This document shows positions 14,178 through 20,244 of a DNA stretch of 21,793 bases, one piece after another. The notes beneath the pieces were generated by a model. The model searched no databases. It worked only from the letters and a program-made list of their open reading frames with translations, and was not told the DNA's origin. The stretch's first letter is position 1. Every line of letters starts with the position of its first letter. This DNA comes from JBPOJN01 sp052033505. GTDB taxonomy: Bacteria; UBA10199; JACPAL01; GCA-016699445. The position numbers were made by a program, and so were the translations under genes. The stretch spans positions 1-21,793 of the forward strand of contig JBPOJN010000058.1 of the NCBI GenBank assembly GCA_052033505.1, in the 5' to 3' direction.

Positions 14178-14503
14178 GCTTCGATCAACTGTCTCTCTTT
14201 TTCCGGTAAATCCACGAACTGAATTCCCATACCCACGACTGGCGCGGCTTGGGAGACGTCACGTTCGACGCGCGCGATGCGACCGACCGACCGGATGGAC
14301 GCGGATCCCAAAGTGAAGGAAATAAAAACCATCGTGCCTATCTTCAAAGGGATATCCGACTCGAAAAAAATGCCGCCCACGCTGACGTCGGTCGAATAAA
14401 AATAAACGAAGCCCTCGCCGGACTCGTCCTCGAAAATGACCCGCGTGCGCAGAACGCGGCGCTGATGAATCCTTTTTTCGTGGGCTGTAAGTTTCTTGTT
14501 CAC
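14165..14503 (-). CDS. PilZ-domain protein (c-di-GMP receptor)
   Basis: The product has 112 residues and is a single PilZ domain. The c-di-GMP binding motifs are both intact: RxxxR at R15-R19 (RRVLR) and D/NxSxxG at D39-G44 (DVSVGG). The beta-barrel follows with GTMVFISFTLG and the closing GMGIQFVDL. It should therefore bind c-di-GMP, though the output is unknown. The start is GTG at 14503, overlapping the pseudo-receiver stop (GTGA), so the two are translationally coupled and may act together. It is convergent with the second ATPase gene and overlaps its 3' end by 13 nt. It could modulate motility, given the flagellar block further along the window. Confidence 0.9.
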   Translation of the reverse strand: MNKKLTAHEKRIHQRRVLRTRVIFEDESGEGFVYFYSTDVSVGGIFFESDIPLKIGTMVFISFTLGSASIRSVGRIARVERDVSQAAPVVGMGIQFVDLPEKERQLIEAYVG

Positions 14504-14913
14504 TTCTTGGCCTTTTTGGAACGGTTGATCCGCATTTTGATTTTGTTCATGCGTTCGCGATTCGTCGCAATGAGACGGTTCGCGACCGACATCAGATCAT
14601 AAGGGTAAAAAGGCTTTTCGATCAACACGACGTCTTCCAGTCCCGCGCTCTTTTCTTTCAAGTCGAAACGGTCCCGAGAAATAATCAAAATCGTCGGCGA
14701 CGGGAATTCGAGTTTCGCCTCGCGACCGAGGCGGTTGCTGTTGACGATCAGCAAGTCGGGCCTGAGCCTCTTGCTGCGCTTGAAAAGAGTCTCGTATTCT
14801 TCGGCGTAGAGGACGCGAAAACGGTTTTGGGCGGAAAACAGAAGCTGATACATGTTCTGCGCCAGCGCCGAGCCGTCGACCACTAAAATATCCCTAAAGG
14901 TACGCAGAGCCAT
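14500..14913 (-). CDS. Degenerate response-regulator receiver domain (pseudo-receiver)
   Basis: The product has 137 residues. The fold is that of a receiver: beta-1 ILVVDGSA (D13), helix 1 QNMYQLLF, beta-3 PDLLIVNSN, beta-4 TILIISRD, and beta-5 VVLIEKPF with the conserved Lys100-Pro. The phosphoacceptor position at the end of beta-3 is Asn58 rather than Asp, and the second acidic residue of the beta-1 pair is Gly14, so phosphorylation is probably lost. A basic tail (about 117-137, ending RSKKAKK) follows and could contact nucleic acid or a partner. There is no output domain. A GGAA ribosome site lies upstream of the ATG. The coupled PilZ gene suggests it works with c-di-GMP signalling. Confidence 0.82.
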   Translation of the reverse strand: MALRTFRDILVVDGSALAQNMYQLLFSAQNRFRVLYAEEYETLFKRSKRLRPDLLIVNSNRLGREAKLEFPSPTILIISRDRFDLKEKSAGLEDVVLIEKPFYPYDLMSVANRLIATNRERMNKIKMRINRSKKAKK

Positions 14914-15045
14914 GTTATTCCAGCCGCATCAGATCCGGCGTTGAGTTAATAAAAATTTAGGCGAAATACAATTGTTTTCACCCTGCTCCAGCATCGCCAT
15001 CGGAAAAATAAAGTTGTGCCCTAAGTTCATTTTTAAGTTCCATTT

Positions 15046-15762
15046 TTATCCACCGTAGTATTCCCCAAGCTTCCAGGGATGAGACTTGTCATCGGGCACT
15101 CGGATCCAAAAAGGTTTCCCCGATTTCTTCCAACCATCCAGGACCAAACCGTCCTGCAAGGCCCCGCCTTTGATGACCAAGACGACCGAGTTATGTTCCC
15201 GCGGCGTGCCTCCGCGCGCCGTCGCCCAGAGAATATCGAATTTTTTCAGCCCGAGGCGGTTTAACGTGTCGGTTAAATCCCGTGTCCAATGCCAGCAAAG
15301 CCCTTGATGCTTCAGCCCCACGTTTACGAGGAGATTATGAAGCACCGCGGGCCGGACCATTTCGTATTGTTTCTTCAGGTCGGCAAAAGCCGGAATCACG
15401 ACTTGAGCCACGGTCTCGGCCTCTTTTTCGAGAGAGGAGCGGTCGGTCGCGGAAGCACCCGGAAGCTCCAAAAGAGCCTGTTTCAAAGCGACGATTTTTT
15501 CGCGTTCGTCTTTACGCGATTTCAACTCCGCGCGCTCATCCCAAAGAGCTTGAAGCCTTGGATCCAAGTGGTCCCTTTCCTCCAAAGACGCGGATTTCAG
15601 GATTTTTCGATCGCCTAGAGACAGGGAACGATCGAATATTTCAAGTTCCTGCGTCCTACGATCCAAAATCGCATCGGACGCTAAAACGGCTTGAAAACCG
15701 CCTAGGACGATGACGGTTAGGGCGGTTAAAATTAGCGATATGCCGTAAAAGAGTCCCTTCAT
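15046..15762 (-). CDS. Exported protein of unknown family with Cys-His-Asp arrangement
   Basis: The product has 238 residues. A signal peptide or anchor occupies about 1-28 (GISLILTALTVIVLGGF, then AVLAS). A charged helical and probably coiled-coil region covers about 30-135. The C-terminal domain (about 138-238) contains GLCWHWTRDL (C156), TPREHNSVVLV (H190) and GLVLDGWKKSG (D209), in the order and surroundings expected for a papain- or transglutaminase-like fold. I do not recognise a named family. The frame is open further upstream, but the ATG at 15762 has AGGA 8 nt ahead and begins directly with the signal sequence. It is divergent from pal with 187 bp between. A cysteine-peptidase or amidase-like activity on the envelope is inference. 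Confidence 0.82.
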   Translation of the reverse strand: MKGLFYGISLILTALTVIVLGGFQAVLASDAILDRRTQELEIFDRSLSLGDRKILKSASLEERDHLDPRLQALWDERAELKSRKDEREKIVALKQALLELPGASATDRSSLEKEAETVAQVVIPAFADLKKQYEMVRPAVLHNLLVNVGLKHQGLCWHWTRDLTDTLNRLGLKKFDILWATARGGTPREHNSVVLVIKGGALQDGLVLDGWKKSGKPFWIRVPDDKSHPWKLGEYYGG

Positions 15763-15845
15763 TCGTTCTGTCCTAACCCTCTTCGCGCTCCCCCGAACGT
15801 CACAACCCATTGTAAAACTTGACTTTATAGAATGTTTCTCATAAG

Positions 15846-15875
15846 TTGCGCGAACATTTCGCAGTGCGTTATCAT
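15846..15875 (+). promoter_or_regulatory. Candidate pal promoter
   Basis: TTGCGC (15846-15851) and TATCAT (15870-15875, 5 of 6 matches) are 18 bp apart, placing transcription start near 15882 and a leader of about 68 nt. A second possible -35, TTGACT at 15819-15824, pairs with TAAGTT at 15842-15847. Just upstream of the ribosome site lies a near-tandem run of TTCACTA, TTCACCA and TTCAACCA (about 15903-15925). Confidence 0.3.
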
Positions 15876-15949
15876 GTTCGACCATAAAATGAGCTTTAAT
15901 TTTTCACTATTCACCATTCAACCATTCCTAATTTAAGGAGGAAAAAATT

Positions 15950-16369
15950 ATGCGTACCCCCATCATCACTGCTCTTCTCGCGATGAGCTTGCTCGTCGGA
16001 GCCGGCTGTCAGCAACAGAGAACTCCGAAGTCCGCTTCCGGAGCGAAGTTAGCTCGCATCCATTTCGACCTGGATCGGTCGGATATTAAGAGCGAGTACA
16101 AAAAGACCATGGAAGACAACGCCGCTTGGCTAAAGAAGAACAGCGGTACGAACGTCACGGTCGAAGGCCACTGCGATGAAAGAGGCACGGAAGAATACAA
16201 CGTCGCCCTGGGCCATCGCCGCGCCGATTCCACGAAGAGCTACCTGACGTCCTTGGGTGTCAAGGGTAGCCGTTTGAAGACGGTCAGCTTGGGAGAAGAA
16301 AGACCTCTCGAAAATTGCCATAACGAAAGCTGCTGGTGGAAAAATCGCCGCGCTGAATTCGTGAAGTAA
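15950..16369 (+). CDS. pal: Peptidoglycan-associated lipoprotein Pal
   Basis: The product has 139 residues. The lipoprotein signal ends in lipobox LVGAGC (Cys20). The OmpA-like domain (about 33-139) has HFDLDRSDIK, the peptidoglycan-binding motif EGHCDERGTEEYN with D76, and LGHRRA (R90, R91). The domain ends WWKNRRAEFV. Pal binds the diaminopimelate of peptidoglycan and, with TolB, tethers the outer membrane during constriction. Three cysteines (C75, C123, C128) lie in the folded domain; the last two could form a disulfide. An excellent AAGGAGGA ribosome site precedes the ATG. No tolQRAB genes are in the window. A strong terminator follows. Confidence 0.95.
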   Translation: MRTPIITALLAMSLLVGAGCQQQRTPKSASGAKLARIHFDLDRSDIKSEYKKTMEDNAAWLKKNSGTNVTVEGHCDERGTEEYNVALGHRRADSTKSYLTSLGVKGSRLKTVSLGEERPLENCHNESCWWKNRRAEFVK

Positions 16370-16399
16370 GGCAAAAGGTAAAATCGTTTGACAGAAAAA

Positions 16400-16432
16400 G
16401 TCCCTGCGCCGTACGGTGCAGGGACTTTTTTT
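16400..16432 (+). terminator. Intrinsic terminator of pal, abutting the ybgF start
   Basis: GTCCCTGC (16400-16407) pairs perfectly with GCAGGGAC (16418-16425). Inside, CCG (16409-16411) can pair with CGG (16414-16416), and a G-U pair joins the two stems. Seven T follow (16426-16432), preceded upstream by five A. This is a textbook Rho-independent terminator. The ATG of ybgF follows the last T directly. Confidence 0.9.
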
Positions 16433-17203
16433 ATGTCCAAAATCTCTACTCTCCTCTTTCTTTTGATCTCGATTCCCGCCTGGGCCGCACCTCACGGGGC
16501 CGACTTGGACGAGATGAAACGCATCCAAGACGCCAATAGCAAAACCTTGGCCGATACGGTGCAGGCACTTCAATCGCTCCAGGCCGAGGTGCAGGCGATC
16601 CGCGGGGCCTTGGAAGAAAACCGCCATTTTTTCGAGCAGGAAGCCCAGAAGAACGCGGGTGTCTTGCGTGATTACGATTTGCGTCTGACGGGCATGGAAG
16701 AAAAACTCGGCCTCTATGAAAGCCAGCTGCGTGAAACGGGCGCGCGGGTTCCCGTCGGCGGTCCGGCGACGCAGCCCGCCTCGGCCGCGGGACTTTCGGA
16801 CGAAGAAGCCCTGTACCGCAAGGCCATGGCCGAAATGAACGCACAGGGTTACAAAACGGCGATCTCGCTTTTCGATTCGTTTCTGAAAAAATACCCTAAA
16901 TCACTTACGGCCGGAAACGCCCAATACTGGAAAGCCGAAGGGTTGTATGCTCTCAAGCAATACCCGGAAGCCGTTTTAGAGTTCGAAAAAGTCGTGAGGA
17001 AGTATCCAAAGAGCGAAAAAGTCCCGGCGGCGATTTTGAAGCAGGGCTATGGTTTTTTCGAGGTCAAAGAGTATATGGACGCGAAGGCGTTCCTGCAGAA
17101 AGTCGTGTCTCTCTATCCAAAATCCGAAGAAGCCATCAAAGCCCGCGAGAAAATACAGCAGATCGACCGCCTACTCTCGTCGCCGGCCGGCCGCAAAAAA
17201 TAA
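16433..17203 (+). CDS. ybgF: Tol-Pal system protein YbgF/CpoB
   Basis: The product has 256 residues. The signal peptide MSKISTLLFLLISIPAWA is predicted to be cleaved after residue 18. A coiled-coil trimerisation region covers about 25-100, a Pro/Ala/Gly linker about 103-122, then three TPR repeats (about 123-245; for example YKTAISLFDSFLKKYP, YPEAVLEFEKVVRKYP and YMDAKAFLQKVVSLYP). CpoB coordinates Tol action with PBP1b at the septum, a relevant link because PBP1b lies in this window. The frame is open upstream to 16388 through the terminator, but the signal peptide fixes the ATG at 16433. Its only plausible Shine-Dalgarno, AGGGA at 16420-16424, lies in the 3' arm of the pal terminator. The stop is one base from the fliA stop on the other strand. 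Confidence 0.93.
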   Translation: MSKISTLLFLLISIPAWAAPHGADLDEMKRIQDANSKTLADTVQALQSLQAEVQAIRGALEENRHFFEQEAQKNAGVLRDYDLRLTGMEEKLGLYESQLRETGARVPVGGPATQPASAAGLSDEEALYRKAMAEMNAQGYKTAISLFDSFLKKYPKSLTAGNAQYWKAEGLYALKQYPEAVLEFEKVVRKYPKSEKVPAAILKQGYGFFEVKEYMDAKAFLQKVVSLYPKSEEAIKAREKIQQIDRLLSSPAGRKK

Positions 17204-17204
17204 C

Positions 17205-18050
17205 CTACCTTGAAACCTGAAGATGATGGGGTTGCAGTTTTTTCGAATCCGCCTTCCGGTCCGCCTCGAAATCCTTATGCACTCTCTTCGTGAGTTTTTG
17301 CAGCGCCTGTCCGTGGATCTGTGAGACGCGTGATTCGGTGATCTCGAGCACGGCCCCGATCTCCTTCAGCGTCAACTCGTCATAATAATAAAGACTGATG
17401 ACCGTGCGTTCTTTAGGGCAGAGGTGACTAATTTCGTCAGCCAGGATTTTTTTCATTTCCTCTTGATACAACCGCGCTTCAGGAGAATCGTTTTCGCCCG
17501 CTGCCACGGCTTTCTTCAATATGCCTTCCATGGTTCCCAACTGCGGCTCGACCGGATCCAACGTTTCTTGTTTCCCAAAACTCGCATCCCGACGCAGCTC
17601 GTGATAAATCTCGATGTCGACGTGAAGGGCGGCCGAGATTTCAACGGCGGTGGGCTCTCTCTGCAGACGTTGGCGCAGATCATCCGTCACCTTGCGCAGC
17701 TGTTTGACTTTGTCACGCGCGGAACGCGGCAACACGTCGCATTCGCGGAGTTCGTCGATGACCTGTCCGCGGATCCGACATTCGGCGTAGGCCTTAAATT
17801 CCTCTTCTTCATTCGGACGGCCCCACGAAAAGCGGCGTACGGCGTCGATCAAACCCAAAACTCCACTGTGGGAAAGATCGTTGATATCGAGATGGTTGGG
17901 GAGTCTTTGGAAACGTTCGGCGACGCGGGAGACGACCCATTTGACCATGGCCAGATGGCTCGTCACTTTCTCCTGCTGGAAGGCCGAAAGGTGAAACGAC
18001 GTCGGTAGTTCTGGCATAAGATACCCCGGAGTTTTTACCCTTAAGGCCAT
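17205..18050 (-). CDS. fliA: Flagellar sigma factor FliA (sigma-28)
   Basis: The product has 281 residues. It directs RNA polymerase to late flagellar and chemotaxis promoters. Region 2 lies at about 28-105 (LAMVKWVVSRVAERF, then DINDLSHSGVLGLIDAVRRF, then FKAYAECRIRGQVIDELRE), with region 3 at about 106-165 including SARDKVKQL. Region 4 has a helix-turn-helix near the C-terminus (LTLKEIGAVLEITESRVSQI). The 3-2-4 order without region 1 is that of group 3 sigma factors. A segment of about 40 residues between regions 3 and 4 (DPVEPQLGTMEG and onward) is longer than in enterics. The strong AGGAGGAGGT ribosome site lies inside flhG, whose end overlaps this gene by 10 nt. No anti-sigma flgM is visible nearby. 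Confidence 0.95.
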   Translation of the reverse strand: MALRVKTPGYLMPELPTSFHLSAFQQEKVTSHLAMVKWVVSRVAERFQRLPNHLDINDLSHSGVLGLIDAVRRFSWGRPNEEEEFKAYAECRIRGQVIDELRECDVLPRSARDKVKQLRKVTDDLRQRLQREPTAVEISAALHVDIEIYHELRRDASFGKQETLDPVEPQLGTMEGILKKAVAAGENDSPEARLYQEEMKKILADEISHLCPKERTVISLYYYDELTLKEIGAVLEITESRVSQIHGQALQKLTKRVHKDFEADRKADSKKLQPHHLQVSR

Positions 18051-19036
18051 ATGACCTCCTCCTGAGACGCCGAGGGGAATGGCTCGGGTTCTATGGAATC
18101 ACGGGCCGGAATCACACGGACCGGCCCGCCTAAAAATCCCTGCACTAAAGTCCGAAGACGCTTGGGTATCCAAGCCGATCCCCGGAAAGCGGTCTTTTGA
18201 AACTGGGTCAACAACCTCTCTGCGAGCCCATGAACAGCCAAGCTCGCAGGGGATCCAGGATAGCACGATACGAGGGGACTGCGTTTTTTATGAGAGAGCG
18301 ACATGAAAGGATCTTCGGGAACCTCGCCCAAAGACTCGAGCTGAATGCCTAAATATTTAGCCACTACACTTTCGATGCGCTCAAAAATGCGCCGCCCCTC
18401 GGCGCCGTTTCCCACGCGATTGACGATGACGGAGAAAGTTTTTGAGGGATCCTTACCCACAACTGCTTTGATGGCCGTATAACTATCCATCAAAGAGGCC
18501 GGGTCTGGTGTGGTCACCATGACGATACGGTCCGAGACCAAGAGAACATCATAGAGGCGCTGCCCCAAGGACGAACCGGCGTCCAAAAAAACGAGATCGA
18601 AACGAGCCATGAAGTCGTCCAACTCCAACAGCAAATCGTCGACTCGGTTTTCGTCGTTTTCATTTTGAGCTTCGCTTAAAACTTCGGCTTCGCGGTTGGA
18701 TTCCGCGAAAAGACCGACGCCCGCGGGAATCAAAGTCAGCCCGTCTTGCAAGACGACGGCGAAATCCTCGAGGCCTCGCGGCGGACGCTGTGTCGCCGTG
18801 AAGGCCGACGGCACGAAGCAGACGGCGCCGGCGTTCAGGATCAATACTTTTTTCCCGGATTTTGCGGCGCGGCAGGCGAGATTCAAAGTAATGCTGCTTT
18901 TGCCGATCCCTTCCTGGCCGCCGGTCACTGCAACGATCGGAGGCAGCGTTTTCCGCCCGAACGTCTTCATACGCAGGGTCTGCGCTTGGTCTATCCACCT
19001 GGCACCGTCGAAGCGAGCTGTTTTAAATTGATTCAT
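18041..19036 (-). CDS. flhG: FlhG (FleN/YlxH) MinD-like flagellar number regulator, degenerate ATPase site
   Basis: The product has 331 residues. FlhG limits flagellar number and stimulates the FlhF GTPase. The N-terminal DQAQTLR (16-22) is the DQAxxLR helix that activates FlhF. The P-loop reads GGQEGIGKSS (39-48): K46 and the Ser are kept, but the signature lysine of the deviant Walker A is Gln41. Switch I reads LNAGAVCFVPS where DAD-GLxN is expected, so both aspartates are lost (N68, G70). Switch II FLDAGSSLG (D152) remains. A C-terminal extension (about 285-331) contains an amphipathic stretch KRLRTLVQGFLGG that may bind membrane. The ATG at 19036 has AAGGAG 8 nt upstream and overlaps flhF by 4 nt; a longer in-frame start at 19090 lies deep inside flhF and is disfavoured. 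Confidence 0.9.
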   Translation of the reverse strand: MNQFKTARFDGARWIDQAQTLRMKTFGRKTLPPIVAVTGGQEGIGKSSITLNLACRAAKSGKKVLILNAGAVCFVPSAFTATQRPPRGLEDFAVVLQDGLTLIPAGVGLFAESNREAEVLSEAQNENDENRVDDLLLELDDFMARFDLVFLDAGSSLGQRLYDVLLVSDRIVMVTTPDPASLMDSYTAIKAVVGKDPSKTFSVIVNRVGNGAEGRRIFERIESVVAKYLGIQLESLGEVPEDPFMSLSHKKRSPLVSCYPGSPASLAVHGLAERLLTQFQKTAFRGSAWIPKRLRTLVQGFLGGPVRVIPARDSIEPEPFPSASQEEVIWP

Positions 19037-20220
19037 GCGCGCGTCTCCTTCAAGGCTGATGGCCATTTGAAATCCATCGGCGTCTCCCACAGGGATTCGG
19101 AAATGCCGAAATGACCCGAGAAATTAAAAAGGCAATCCAAAATGCGTTCGTGCGTCGCGATTTCAATATCTTCCGGCACGTTCTGCCCGGTGGTGAGATA
19201 GGCGAGAGGCAGACGGGAAAGCTCCGGCGCGTTGAAAAGACTTCCGAAAGCGGCGGCTTCGTCCATTTTAGTCAACGTCACGCTCTGGCAGGGAATCGCT
19301 TGGAAGCATTTGACCGCATTGGCGAGCTCGGCTCCTTGCAGCGAAACGGGCAGTACCAACGACGTCCAGATGCCCCCGGCACGTGCGAGCGTGTTGCGCG
19401 TCTGCAGTATCCCCTCGCGGTCGTAAGGAGAGCGGCCGGTGGTATCAATCAGAACAACGTCGTATTTTGAGTAACGTTCCAAGGCCACTTGGAATTGCGC
19501 GTCGTCGGAAACCGTCTCGCAAGGAGCGCCTAAAATCGCCGCGTATTTTTTCAGCTGCTCTTCGGCACCGATGCGGAAACGGTCCAAAGTCAGGAAGGCG
19601 ACGGATTTCTTGTGTTCTAAAGCGAGCGTGCTGCCGAGCTTCGCGAGCGTGGTCGTCTTCCCCGATCCCGTGGGCCCCACCAATGCAATCCGCTTCGGGG
19701 GATTTTCCGTCGAGTACGCTTCTGGGGCACTCATGTTGTCTAAAAACCAAGCAGCGGCTTTTTCGCGGACTTGCTCAAAAGAGTCGGAAGTGTTTTCTAC
19801 CAGGATCTTCTCGGCCATTTCCTGCACCGTGGAGGGACGTACGCCTTGATACAGCAAATTCCGGCAGACCTGAACCAACGCATGGGAGCTTCCTTCATGA
19901 CGTTGGATGGAAGCCTGGGAGAGGGTGATTTTGTCCTCGACCAAGTCAGCTTTCAGGTGTTCTTCCGGTTGGAAAATTTTCGCCGTCCGCGGGACCGCCG
20001 TCTCGGACGGGGTGCTTGCCGTAGGTCCGTCGTATAAGGGCAGATCGGGAGTCGCGACGTAGTCGATGGCAGCCGTCACTTCGAGTTTGACCGCGGTGCG
20101 ATTCCACCAATCCGCCGGTTTCTTCTTCGTGGCGAGAATGACGGCCGAAGGCCCGAGATCGCGTTTGATCTGATCGACGGCTTCCGCGAGATTTGAGACG
20201 AGATAGGTTTTGATCTTCAT
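19033..20220 (-). CDS. flhF: Flagellar SRP-like GTPase FlhF
   Basis: The product has 395 residues. FlhF places the flagellum, usually at the pole. The N-terminal B domain (about 1-95) begins MKIKTYLVSNLAEAVDQIKR with the usual LGPSAVILATK. The N domain is about 100-170 and the G domain about 175-395, with G1 GPTGSGKTTT (182-191), LDRFRIGA (212-219), DTTGR (259-263) and TKMD (317-320). All nucleotide motifs are intact. A GAGGAG site lies 6 nt before the ATG. It starts 24 nt after the flhA stop and is coupled to flhG. Confidence 0.96.
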   Translation of the reverse strand: MKIKTYLVSNLAEAVDQIKRDLGPSAVILATKKKPADWWNRTAVKLEVTAAIDYVATPDLPLYDGPTASTPSETAVPRTAKIFQPEEHLKADLVEDKITLSQASIQRHEGSSHALVQVCRNLLYQGVRPSTVQEMAEKILVENTSDSFEQVREKAAAWFLDNMSAPEAYSTENPPKRIALVGPTGSGKTTTLAKLGSTLALEHKKSVAFLTLDRFRIGAEEQLKKYAAILGAPCETVSDDAQFQVALERYSKYDVVLIDTTGRSPYDREGILQTRNTLARAGGIWTSLVLPVSLQGAELANAVKCFQAIPCQSVTLTKMDEAAAFGSLFNAPELSRLPLAYLTTGQNVPEDIEIATHERILDCLFNFSGHFGISESLWETPMDFKWPSALKETRA

Positions 20221-20244
20221 AAACGGCTCCTCATATCCTTTAAG

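Noticed and set aside
14978..15043. 21-codon minus-strand frame (MELKNELRAQLYFSDG and onward) just after the exported-protein gene
   Set aside because: It starts 2 nt after the upstream stop but lacks a clear ribosome site and any sign of a domain; too short to support on this evidence.
16388..16432. Upstream extension of ybgF through the terminator
   Set aside because: It would encode the terminator hairpin ahead of a clear signal peptide; the ATG at 16433 is the natural start.
17424..18008. 194-codon plus-strand frame opposite fliA
   Set aside because: Fully antisense to a complete sigma-28 gene; no motif and no ribosome site.
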